A DNA stretch of 33,949 nucleotides, taken from the NCBI GenBank assembly GCA_043814315.1, contig JBDRKE010000028.1:1-33949 (forward strand), given 5' to 3'. The DNA is from JBDRKE01 sp043814315 (GTDB lineage: Bacteria > Omnitrophota > Gorgyraeia > Gygaellales > Profunditerraquicolaceae). The translations under genes and the position numbers were made by a program. This document shows positions 15,090 to 22,208 of the stretch, piece by piece (positions within the stretch are counted from its first letter, which is position 1; each line of letters starts with the position of its first letter). The notes under the pieces were generated by a model, which was not told the DNA's origin, searched no databases, and was given only the letters and a program-made list of their open reading frames with translations.

Positions 15090-16336
15090 TCTTTTTGCAA
15101 ATGCGAATATAAAGGATGTTTTTTAGTAAGGTCCAGCACCTCTTGCCTGATCTTTTTTAATGCTCGCGGGTCGTCGCTTGCGTCTATGGCTTCAGTGATC
15201 CACTGAGCGATCTTTCGCATATGGAATTCCTTCAGGCCCCGCGTGGTAACAGCTGCCGTTCCTAATCGGATGCCGCTGGTAACACTTGCGCTTTTTTTAT
15301 CAAAGGGGATAAGATTTTTATTCACCGTGATCCCGGCCCGGCCTAAAATAAAACAGGCGTCGCTACCGGTCATTCTCTTTTCCGTTAAATCCACCAATAA
15401 GAGGTGCGTGTCTGTACCGGCTGAAACGATGCGAAGCCCTTTCTTCTCCAGAAACTTACCGAGCTCTCTGGAATTCTTGACGACCTGCCTCTGATAAGAC
15501 CTGAATCCGGGCGTCATGGCCTCGCGAAAAACTATAGCCTTAGCGGCAATGACGTGCATCAAAGGCCCTCCCTGTATGCCCGGGAAAATCTGCGAATCTA
15601 TTTTTCTGGAAAATTCTTTTTTACAGATAACAAAACCACCGCGCGGACCGCGTAATGTCTTATGGGTCGTCGACGTAACGAATTCCGCATAAGGCACCGG
15701 CGTAGGATGAATTCCGGCTGCCACCAGCCCCGCGATATGCGCCATATCGACAAACAGATACGCTCCTACTTTATCGCAAATCTTACGGAATTGCTTAAAA
15801 TCAATCCTGCGGGGGTAAGCCGAGGCGCCTGCCACAATCATCTTAGGTTTATGTTTCTTCGCCAAAGCCAGAATATTATCGTAATCTAAAGTCTCGGTTT
15901 TTCTATCGACTCCGTAGCCGACCACCTTATAAAACATCCCCGAAAAATTGTGCGGATGGCCGTGGGTCAGATGCCCGCCGGCGGCTAAATCCATAGCCAG
16001 GATCGTATCTTGCGGACGAAGAGCGGCAAAATAAACCGCCATGTTGGCCTGAGTCCCTGAATGCGCCTGCACATTTACATGTTCGGCACCGAAAAGTTTT
16101 TTTGCCCGTTCTATGGCCAGACGCTCTGCCTCATCCACGTATTCACATCCGCCATACCACCTGGCCTTGGGATAACCTTCCGCATACTTGTTGGTGAGAA
16201 CTGACCCTTGCGCCTCCAACACAGCCAGCGAGGTAAAATTCTCGGATGCGATCAGCTCTAGATTCTCTTCCTGCCTTCTGATTTCATTTTTTATAACAGC
16301 ATAAATATCCGGATCAACAACCTTGATATGCTTCAA
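15086..16336 (-). CDS. glyA: Serine hydroxymethyltransferase
   Basis: GlyA makes glycine and methylene-tetrahydrofolate from serine. The pyridoxal-phosphate Lys is K226 in TSTTHKTLRGPRGG; LIASENFTS (28-36), YAEGYPKARWYGG and DMAHIAGLVAAG are also present. Length 416 is standard. The start appears to be TTG 16336 after an AGAGG ribosome site. An ATG is not available in this position. The gene runs rpiB to glyA with a 2-base gap, and then overlaps the dCMP deaminase gene. In Bacillus the neighbours ywlC, ywlE, rpiB-like ywlF and glyA are clustered in the same order, so this block is an old association. Confidence 0.95.
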   Translation of the reverse strand: MKHIKVVDPDIYAVIKNEIRRQEENLELIASENFTSLAVLEAQGSVLTNKYAEGYPKARWYGGCEYVDEAERLAIERAKKLFGAEHVNVQAHSGTQANMAVYFAALRPQDTILAMDLAAGGHLTHGHPHNFSGMFYKVVGYGVDRKTETLDYDNILALAKKHKPKMIVAGASAYPRRIDFKQFRKICDKVGAYLFVDMAHIAGLVAAGIHPTPVPYAEFVTSTTHKTLRGPRGGFVICKKEFSRKIDSQIFPGIQGGPLMHVIAAKAIVFREAMTPGFRSYQRQVVKNSRELGKFLEKKGLRIVSAGTDTHLLLVDLTEKRMTGSDACFILGRAGITVNKNLIPFDKKSASVTSGIRLGTAAVTTRGLKEFHMRKIAQWITEAIDASDDPRALKKIRQEVLDLTKKHPLYSHLQKE

Positions 16337-16338
16337 TT

Positions 16339-16794
16339 TTAGCCTCTTATTTCTTTTTCAATGCTCTTAATAAGGTTCAGGCGCCTTTTGTGCCTGCCGC
16401 CTGTAAATCTTGTGTTGAGCCACACCTTGACAATTCTCTTGGCCAGCCCCGCATCAACAAAAGCAGAACCCAGCACTAACACATTACTGTCATTATGCTC
16501 CCGCGATAGCCGAGCTGCCTTTAGGTTATAACATAAGGCGGCACGCACCCGAGGAAACTTATTGGCGACAATAGAATTGCCGATGCCGCTTTTACAAATC
16601 AAAATCCCTTTTTTAAATTTAGCGTAAGAAATACCCCTGGCCAAAATATAAGCGAATCGAGGATAATCGCAGCGCTCCCGAGAATAGGTGCCTAAGTCCA
16701 GCGCCTTAAGTCCGATTCCTGATAAATACGCCTTTAATTTTTCTTTTAAAGCAAAACCTGCGTGGTCACTGGCTATAGCAACAGTTCTCATCAT
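16339..16794 (-). CDS. rpiB: Ribose 5-phosphate isomerase B
   Basis: This isomerises ribose 5-phosphate and ribulose 5-phosphate, linking the pentose pathway to PRPP supply. It has AIASDHAGFALKE at the N-terminus, the active-site C67 in ICKSGIGNSI and H100 in REHNDSN. The usual CGSGIG or CGTGIG is changed to CKSGIG; the Lys is uncommon here. The start overlaps the fusion gene's stop in ATGATGA. The length of 151 residues is typical. Confidence 0.92.
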   Translation of the reverse strand: MMRTVAIASDHAGFALKEKLKAYLSGIGLKALDLGTYSRERCDYPRFAYILARGISYAKFKKGILICKSGIGNSIVANKFPRVRAALCYNLKAARLSREHNDSNVLVLGSAFVDAGLAKRIVKVWLNTRFTGGRHKRRLNLIKSIEKEIRG

Positions 16795-17900
16795 ATTAAT
16801 TGCGCGACTCTTTCTACGGCCTCCCTGATGATGCCGAACGTCCTTTCGTAAAACTCGAAAGACCTGCCTATGGGGTCAGGAATATCCAGATGATTACCTT
16901 CTATTTTAGCAAATTCTTTTAATAAAAAAAGCCTATTTTTTGCTTCGGGCGCTATTTCTAGGATCTTTTCTTCATGCAGCTTCTCCATAACCAGGATAAG
17001 ATCCGACCGGCAGATCAGCTCCGGTGAGATCCGCTGCGAACGATGGCGCGACACTTCAATGCCTTCTCTCTTGAGTAGTTCCGTGGTTTCCTGCGAAGCG
17101 CCAAATCCTGCCATCATCATGACCCCTGCAGACAAAACCCCCACATCCCCTCTATTCTTTTCTTTTATTATCTTTTCAAGCCATGCCTTTGCCATGACCG
17201 AACGACAGGAGTTGCCTGTGCAAATAAAAAGAACGGTTTTATTTCTGATGATAGGCTCGAACTCTTCTTCTTTTATGGCGCCGACTCTTAAGCATTTAAC
17301 CGGCATGACAGTCAAATCCACTACAGAAGACTCCTGTTTAAGCCTGGTCGGGCCTGCATCCATAGCATAATCCACCTGGCCTTGGAGGTCAAGGATAGCT
17401 TCTTCAAAATTGACTGCAGCAGGCTTTCCGCTGAGATTGGCTGACGGGCAAACCACAGGAACTCCCCCCATCTCTATCACCCTCAGTGCCACCTCATCAT
17501 CCGGCATGCGTAAGCCAATAGTTTCCCTTCGCTGACCATGGCACTCAAGCAAAGCCGAAGTACCAAACGCACTGTTATCTTTTGATTTAAGGATCAGCGT
17601 CAACGGCCCTGGCCAGAATTTATGCACAAGCTTGTAAGCTAAAACCGGTATATCCCGGCACAACTCCTCGATGCTTTCTTTTCTGGCTATTAGCAAAGAA
17701 AACGGCTTATCTGACGGACGCTGCTTTATGCGGTACAACCTTTCCAGAGCCTTTTTATTGGAGCCATCCGCAGCTATGCCGTAAACCGTTTCGGTCGGGA
17801 TAATCACCAGGCCGCCTTGAGCAAGGATGCCGGCTGCTTCCTCAAGATACTTTTCATTGGGATGTAAGGGATCAATTTTGACTATTTTTGTACAGACCAT
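16791..17900 (-). CDS. Sua5/YrdC threonylcarbamoyl-AMP synthase fused to low-molecular-weight phosphatase
   Basis: This is a 369-residue fusion. Residues 1 to about 212 form the YrdC/Sua5 domain (IIPTETVYGIAADG, then KRPSDKPFSLLI-type motif, FWPGPLTLIL, GLRMPDD, CPSANLSG), which makes threonylcarbamoyl-AMP for tRNA t6A. Residues about 222-369 form a low-molecular-weight phosphatase: C227-T-G-N-S231-C-R233-S, and acid D342 in DIPDP. In YwlE-type arginine phosphatases the residue two before the Arg-side Cys is Thr, while tyrosine phosphatases carry Ile. Here it is Ser, closer to the arginine type. In Bacillus ywlC (Sua5) and ywlE are near neighbours, so this gene looks like their merger. The substrate of the phosphatase domain is inferred. 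Confidence 0.88.
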   Translation of the reverse strand: MVCTKIVKIDPLHPNEKYLEEAAGILAQGGLVIIPTETVYGIAADGSNKKALERLYRIKQRPSDKPFSLLIARKESIEELCRDIPVLAYKLVHKFWPGPLTLILKSKDNSAFGTSALLECHGQRRETIGLRMPDDEVALRVIEMGGVPVVCPSANLSGKPAAVNFEEAILDLQGQVDYAMDAGPTRLKQESSVVDLTVMPVKCLRVGAIKEEEFEPIIRNKTVLFICTGNSCRSVMAKAWLEKIIKEKNRGDVGVLSAGVMMMAGFGASQETTELLKREGIEVSRHRSQRISPELICRSDLILVMEKLHEEKILEIAPEAKNRLFLLKEFAKIEGNHLDIPDPIGRSFEFYERTFGIIREAVERVAQLI

Positions 17901-17903
17901 ATG

Positions 17904-18029
17904 TTAAAATCCAAATAACAAAGCACAAAATTCAAAAGAAATTCAAATCTCAAAATCCAAAACGCCTTGTTTTGAATTTTGGATTTGGGATTACTTTTGT
18001 GCTTTGAATTTTGATATTTGAATTTTTTA
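17904..18029. repeat. AT-rich palindrome element, copy 2 (supplies the purE 3' end)
   Basis: AAAGCACAAAA (17920-17930) pairs with TTTTGTGCTTT (17995-18005) in a long imperfect hairpin whose loop contains more AATTTTGGATTTGGG-type sequence. It runs from the 5' end of the Sua5 fusion gene into the last codons of purE. The purE stop at 17950 lies within the element. Confidence 0.7.
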
Positions 18030-18486
18030 CCTTAACTCTCATTTCTCTTTTATATCTGGCTAGTTTTGCTCCGATTCTTTTATCGCTGATCCCCAAGATA
18101 GCCAAGGCAAACAAGGCGGCATTCTTGGCCCCTGCCTTGCCGATAGCCATAGAGGCGACCGGCACGCCGCCGGGCATCTGGACGGTGGATAATAAAGAAT
18201 CTAATCCTTTGAGGCTTGAGGTTTCTATAGGGATGCCTATAACGGGCAAGGTGGTATGAGAAGCAACCACACCCGCTAAAGCCGCAGCCCCCCCTGCGGC
18301 AGCAATAAAAACCTTTGTCCCTCTTTTTGGCGCTGCTTCGACATATTCCGCTAACTCCTTAGGCGCACGATGCGCGGATAAAACCTTCGCCTCAAACCCT
18401 ACCTTAAATTCTTTAAGAACATGGATGGCCTCGTTGACTGTTTCCAAATCCGACTGACTGCCCATGATAATGCTGACCTTACTCAT
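17950..18486 (-). CDS. purE: N5-carboxyaminoimidazole ribonucleotide mutase (class I PurE)
   Basis: PurE moves the carboxyl group to give CAIR in purine synthesis. The start MSKVSIIMGSQSDLE at ATG 18486 follows an AAGGGGGTG ribosome site; nine upstream codons in the longer frame are not needed. Key patterns are IIMGSQSDLETV, SAHRAPKELAEY, FIAAAGGAAALAGVVASHT and the MPGGVPVASMAIG loop. The last ~26 residues (NSNIKIQSTKVIPNPKFKTRRFGF) do not resemble PurE. They lie inside an AT-rich palindromic repeat, so the natural stop seems to have been replaced. PurK is not in the window. Confidence 0.92.
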   Translation of the reverse strand: MSKVSIIMGSQSDLETVNEAIHVLKEFKVGFEAKVLSAHRAPKELAEYVEAAPKRGTKVFIAAAGGAAALAGVVASHTTLPVIGIPIETSSLKGLDSLLSTVQMPGGVPVASMAIGKAGAKNAALFALAILGISDKRIGAKLARYKREMRVKVKNSNIKIQSTKVIPNPKFKTRRFGF

Positions 18487-18504
18487 AGCCACCCCCTTTT
18501 TGGT

Positions 18505-18665
18505 AAATTCCAAATACCAAACCTGTCAAATCCCAAATCCAAATATTACCAAATCCAAAACAAATCCCTGCCTGCGGCAGGCAGACAAAATCCCAAATCC
18601 AAAACTATTTTGGATTTTGAAATTGGGATTTATTTTGAATTTTGGATTTTGACATTTGGTTTTAT
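18505..18665. repeat. AT-rich palindrome element, copy 3, with inner GC palindrome
   Basis: Outer arms ACCAAACCTGTCAAA (18516-18530) and TTTGACATTTGGT (18648-18660) pair with a 2-base bulge. Inside are several CCAAATC units and a GC-rich palindrome CTGCCTGC-G-GCAGGCAG (18568-18584). The element lies between purD and purE and codes the last residues of PurD (stop 18630). Confidence 0.75.
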
Positions 18666-19958
18666 CGCTTTTTGACCTATATCACGGCGATACTGCATTC
18701 CCTCAAAATGTATTTTCTCGACCCCTTGATAAGTCTTATGGATGGCTTCTTTTATTGTCGGGCCTAATCCGGTAACCCCTAAGGCCCTTCCTCCATTAGT
18801 GACAACTTTTTCTACTGAACTTCGCGCTTCGCACTTCGCACTTCGCACTAACTTTGTTCCCGCATGAAACACCACGACATCCTTCATTTTCTGCGCGGCA
18901 TCCAAACCGGAAATCTCTTTGCCTTTTTCGTATTCGCCAGGATACCCCTTGGAAGCGCACACGACACAGACACAGGTACGGCTATCCCATTCCAGATTTT
19001 TATGCCGCGACAACTTCCCTGCAGCGGTTGCTGACATAACCTCCAATAAATCCGATTTTAAACGAGGCAATATCGCCTGGGTCTCCGGGTCGCCGAAACG
19101 CACGTTAAATTCCAGGGTTTTTGGGCCGTCTTTCGTAATCATGATACCTGCGTATAAAACACCTTTGTATTCGATGCCTTCTTCTTTTAAACCATCTATC
19201 GTTCTATGCACGATCGTTTTTAAAATTTCATCAAACAATTCTTGTGTCACGACAGGCGCAGGCGAATAAGCGCCCATGCCGCCGGTGTTGGGGCCTTTAT
19301 CCTCTTCGAAAATTCTTTTATGATCTTGGCTTGAGGCTAAGGACACCACATCTTTTGAATCCGTCAAAACAATAATGGATGCCTCCAGGCCTTCTAAACA
19401 TTCTTCAATGATAACCTTGTCGCCCGCTGCGCCGAAAATTTTATCCTCCATGATAGAGGCCACGGTAAACTTGGCCTCATCAACCGTCTTGGCGACCACA
19501 ACCCCTTTACCGGCGGCAAGACCGTCCGCTTTAACAACACAAGGAGCTCCTATTCGCTCAATGTAATCCTTGGCTTTTCGAGCATCATCAAAAATCCTAA
19601 AATCTGCCGTCGGCACTTTATATTTAGCCATGAGCTGCTTGGCAAAGACTTTACTGGCTTCCAATTGTGCTCCCCTTTTAGGGGGACCGAAAATCCTTAA
19701 TCCTAATTTGCCGAACTCATCCACGATCCCCTTGGCTAAAGGCACCTCAGGCCCGACAACCGTCAAATCGATTCTCTCATTTTTTGCAAACTTTGATAAC
19801 GCAAGGATCCCCTCGGCTTTGATGTCGACGCACTCGGCTAATCCGGCAATCCCCCCGTTACCCGGAGCGCAGAAAATCTTATCCGCCAGTTTCGACTGTG
19901 CGATCTTCCACACCAACGCATGCTCCCTACCGCCAGAACCAATGACTAAAACTCTCAT
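18630..19958 (-). CDS. purD: Phosphoribosylamine-glycine ligase (GARS)
   Basis: PurD joins phosphoribosylamine to glycine with ATP. It begins MRVLVIGSGGREHAL and has the ATP-grasp motifs ADGLAAGKGVVV, GGMGAYSPAPV, and FNVRFGDPETQ. Two oddities are seen. Between GTKL and VVTNGG there are 14 residues (VRSAKCEARSSVEK) where E. coli has about five. The extra stretch is coded by a heptamer array (18821-18848). The C-terminus after DIGQKAIK ends PNVKIQNSK, read from an AT-rich repeat. Both changes keep the frame and the catalytic core, so the gene should be functional. Confidence 0.94.
   Translation of the reverse strand: MRVLVIGSGGREHALVWKIAQSKLADKIFCAPGNGGIAGLAECVDIKAEGILALSKFAKNERIDLTVVGPEVPLAKGIVDEFGKLGLRIFGPPKRGAQLEASKVFAKQLMAKYKVPTADFRIFDDARKAKDYIERIGAPCVVKADGLAAGKGVVVAKTVDEAKFTVASIMEDKIFGAAGDKVIIEECLEGLEASIIVLTDSKDVVSLASSQDHKRIFEEDKGPNTGGMGAYSPAPVVTQELFDEILKTIVHRTIDGLKEEGIEYKGVLYAGIMITKDGPKTLEFNVRFGDPETQAILPRLKSDLLEVMSATAAGKLSRHKNLEWDSRTCVCVVCASKGYPGEYEKGKEISGLDAAQKMKDVVVFHAGTKLVRSAKCEARSSVEKVVTNGGRALGVTGLGPTIKEAIHKTYQGVEKIHFEGMQYRRDIGQKAIKPNVKIQNSK
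18821..18848. repeat. Heptanucleotide array inside purD
   Basis: Four tandem 7-bp units on the plus strand read TTCGCGC, TTCGCAC, TTCGCAC, TTCGCAC. On the coding strand the unit is GTGCGAA. Being 7 bp, any one-unit slip shifts the purD frame. The array codes for a loop insertion between GTKL and VVTNGG. Confidence 0.85.
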
Positions 19959-19976
19959 ATGCCTAAAATCCTCTGC

Positions 19977-20005
19977 CCTGTAAGAGCCCTGATGGGCTTC
20001 GCAGG
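19977..20005. other. Hairpin upstream of purD
   Basis: CCTG/CAGG (19977-19980, 20002-20005) encloses an AGCCC-TGAT-GGGCT stem. It is just upstream of the purD start codon and would lie in its leader. It may be an mRNA-stability or control hairpin; no T-run follows it. Confidence 0.4.
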
Positions 20006-20034
20006 ATAAGAATGGAGCTTCTCTTATATTTTAG

Positions 20035-20248
20035 TGAACGGGTGACTTGGACTGATTTCGAGCGGGGCGTGAAGGCAAGGAGCGGGCACGGTTCCCCCGC
20101 TAATACGAAAGTCCGGGAGAGCGACGAAGCCGAGACGAGCGAAGTTGCGGCACGCTGGGCCGCAACAAGCGTCCCCGCGAGAAACAGTCCAAGGCAGGAC
20201 CCGTTCATGGGTAAAAACGACCTGAGCGAGCAGACTGACAGATTCATT
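20035..20248. ncRNA. Candidate structured non-coding RNA or repeat, purD-SPFH gap
   Basis: The 316-bp gap (19959-20274) has no convincing gene and is GC-rich relative to its flanks. Read on the plus strand, TGAACGGGT (20035-20043) pairs with ACCCGTTCA (20199-20207), TTGGACTG (20047-20054) with CAGTCCAA (20185-20192), and GCGGGG (20062-20067) with CCCCGC (20173-20178). Two local hairpins lie inside: AGCGGG/CCCGCT (20081-20101) and GTTGCGGC/GCCGCAAC (20144-20166). ACCC at 20199 can also pair with GGGT at 20209, an alternative fold. A 31-base tail (20218-20248) recurs at 13.6 kb. Family unknown; HEARO/omega-RNA-like relatives should be tested. No clear promoter is seen and the strand is unproven. 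Confidence 0.55.
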
Positions 20249-20274
20249 ATCATATCTGGAATAATATTCTTATT

Positions 20275-21144
20275 CTATTTCTCTTTCTGCTCCTGTTTGA
20301 TCGGCAGGATGCCGGCCATTTCACCTATTACATTAATCAACTCCGTGTTTGACGGAATGACGATTTTTGCATTATCTTTCAAAGCGTGCTCAACCGCCTC
20401 CAGCTTCCTTAAGACCTGCGCATTGCCGATAAAATATTTGTTCGCCGCCTCATTGACCAGCTGGATAGCCTCGGCCTCTCCCTCGGCCTGCAATATCCTG
20501 GCCTGCTTGATGCCTTCCGCTTTCTTGATCTCTGCCCTTTTCTGTCCGTCGGCAGCTGTTTCGGTAGCCGTAGCAAAATCTACGGCAGCGATCTTTTCAT
20601 TCTCTGCCTTGACAACTTTATTCATAGTCTCCTGGACGTCTTTAGGCGGATCAATTTCTTTTAACTCCGTCCTGACTATCTCTATGCCCCAGCTTTTCGT
20701 TTCTAACATAAGGGTCTTGTGCAATTCCTCGTTGATCTTGCCGCGTTCGCTATTGGCGGATTTTAAAGTCAAGGTGCCTATGATATTCCTTAGCGTGGTC
20801 CTGGCTAAATTGACAATCTGCCACTGATAATTATTGACATTATATTGAGAGTTTTTGACATTCTCTTCATCGATTTTTACTTTGAAGTAAACCTGTGCAT
20901 CGACTCTGGCATTCAGGTTATCATTGGTAATAATCTCTTGCGGCTCGGCATCCACCATCTGCTCGGTTATGTTGACTTGATATAAACTCTCAATAATAGG
21001 AATGAGCCAATTGAATCCGGAAGTGGCAAAGCGGTGATATTTTCCCAACCTCTCGACCAACCCCCTATGGGTAGGCCTGACAATCCTAATGCCCATAAAA
21101 AATATGAGAATACCCAATGCCAGCATGGTATAAATGATGTTCAT
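20275..21144 (-). CDS. SPFH/band 7 domain membrane protein
   Basis: This is a 289-residue protein with one N-terminal hydrophobic segment (about 2-20), then the band 7 pattern: RIVRPTHRGLVERLGKYHRF, ARVDAQVYFKV, ARTTLRNIIGTLTL and WGIEIVRTELKEIDPP. A long Ala/Glu/Lys-rich helix (about 175-245, with AEGEAEAIQLVNEAANKY) follows, as in QmcA and paraslipins. Such proteins form large membrane rings near proteases or lipid domains. A perfect GGAGGTGGGAG precedes the ATG. No NfeD or FtsH partner is visible nearby; its place between purM and purD may be incidental. Confidence 0.85.
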   Translation of the reverse strand: MNIIYTMLALGILIFFMGIRIVRPTHRGLVERLGKYHRFATSGFNWLIPIIESLYQVNITEQMVDAEPQEIITNDNLNARVDAQVYFKVKIDEENVKNSQYNVNNYQWQIVNLARTTLRNIIGTLTLKSANSERGKINEELHKTLMLETKSWGIEIVRTELKEIDPPKDVQETMNKVVKAENEKIAAVDFATATETAADGQKRAEIKKAEGIKQARILQAEGEAEAIQLVNEAANKYFIGNAQVLRKLEAVEHALKDNAKIVIPSNTELINVIGEMAGILPIKQEQKEK

Positions 21145-21180
21145 CTCCCACCTCCTATCATGTTACGATACATAAGTTTA

Positions 21181-21195
21181 CAAGACCCGATCTTG
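21181..21195. repeat. Single CAAGACC-type palindrome
   Basis: CAAGACCCGATCTTG lies two bases from the purM stop codon. It matches one arm of the paired elements at 3.55, 13.5 and 30.6 kb, but no second arm or spacer is present, so it may be a solo or decayed copy. Confidence 0.65.
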
Positions 21196-21197
21196 AT

Positions 21198-22208
21198 TTA
21201 TATGACGGCGACTTCTTTTTTACCCTTAATCACTTCGCCGATTATCCAAGATTTAAGTTTAAAATCTGATAACTTTGCCATAATGGCCTTAGCGGATTCA
21301 GGGCCCACCACCAACACAAGCCCTACGCCCATATTAAAAGTGTGATACATCTGCCTGTCTTCGATGCTTCCCATGTTTTGGATAAGACGGAATATCGCAG
21401 GCACAGGCCAAGAATTCTTGCGGATCCTGGCGCTGAGGTTATCCGGAAGAATCCGGGCGATCTTGTCATAGAATGCTCCGCCGGTAATGTGAGAGATTCC
21501 TTTGATAGTGGATTGTGGATAGTGGATAGTGGATAGTAAAGATAAAACCGGCTTAACATAAATTCTGGTCGGCTTAAGAAGCTCAACACTCATCCTTTTT
21601 AACTCTTTCTGCGATAAAACCTTCCTGACTAATGAAAAACCGTTAGAGTGCAGGCCGCTAGATTCTAAACCGACAAGCACATCCCCCGCTTCTATTTTTG
21701 ACCCATCAATAATATTTCTCTTTTCAACCACTCCTACGCAGAATCCTGCCAGATCGTATTCACCGCGTTTATACATTCCCGGCATCTGGGCGGTCTCTCC
21801 TCCGATTAAAGAACAAAGCGACTCCATACAGCCGCGATTCAGGCCTTTGACAATATCGACTAATATATTTTTATCGACTCTGCTGTAAGCAATATAATCC
21901 AGGAAGAATTGCGGCTGGGCGCCCGTGCATAAGATATCATTGACATTCATCGCCACCGCGTCAATCCCTACTGTATCATGCTTGTTCACCAAAACCGCAA
22001 TCTTTAGTTTTGTCCCTACTCCATCGGAAGAAGAAACCAACACCGGGTTTTTATATTTTTCTTTGGGAAATCTAAAAAAACTTCCGAAACCACCAATGTC
22101 CCGTAAAACCTCTTTGCGGAAAGATTTTCTCACCAGGGGTCTTATCTTACTCTTAAAACTGCTGGCTCCTGCAATATCAACTCCAGCCTTTTTATAAGTC
22201 AGTTTCAT
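21198..22208 (-). CDS. purM: Phosphoribosylformylglycinamidine cyclo-ligase (AIR synthetase)
   Basis: PurM closes the imidazole ring to make AIR, using ATP. The start is ATG 22208 (MKLTYKKAGVDI), which overlaps the purF stop as ATGA with GGGAG upstream; the longer frame to 22238 is not needed. Motifs are SSDGVGTKLKIA, DAVAMNVNDILCTGAQPQFFLDY, GGETAQMPGMY and SHITGGAF. Between LLKPTRIYVKPVL and SHITGG there are about five more residues than in E. coli, coded by a 7-bp repeat array (21504-21536, giving STIHYPQSTI). Confidence 0.94.
   Translation of the reverse strand: MKLTYKKAGVDIAGASSFKSKIRPLVRKSFRKEVLRDIGGFGSFFRFPKEKYKNPVLVSSSDGVGTKLKIAVLVNKHDTVGIDAVAMNVNDILCTGAQPQFFLDYIAYSRVDKNILVDIVKGLNRGCMESLCSLIGGETAQMPGMYKRGEYDLAGFCVGVVEKRNIIDGSKIEAGDVLVGLESSGLHSNGFSLVRKVLSQKELKRMSVELLKPTRIYVKPVLSLLSTIHYPQSTIKGISHITGGAFYDKIARILPDNLSARIRKNSWPVPAIFRLIQNMGSIEDRQMYHTFNMGVGLVLVVGPESAKAIMAKLSDFKLKSWIIGEVIKGKKEVAVI
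21504..21536. repeat. Heptanucleotide array inside purM
   Basis: A partial unit GATAG is followed by TGGATTG and three TGGATAG units at 7-bp steps. On the coding strand the unit is CTATCCA. As with the array in purD, a one-unit change would shift the reading frame. Confidence 0.85.

Noticed and set aside
20035..20248. RNase P RNA, because of GAAAGTCCGGG near 20107
   Set aside because: Only that short match is present; the element is about 200 nt and lacks the other conserved regions of RNase P RNA.
19963..20253. A 96-codon minus-strand open frame across the purD-SPFH gap
   Set aside because: It lies across the nested stems of the candidate RNA, has no ribosome site, and its composition looks like antisense of a GC-rich structured sequence rather than a protein.
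20012..20827. A long plus-strand open frame over the gap and the SPFH gene
   Set aside because: Most of it is antisense to the well-supported SPFH gene and has no family pattern.
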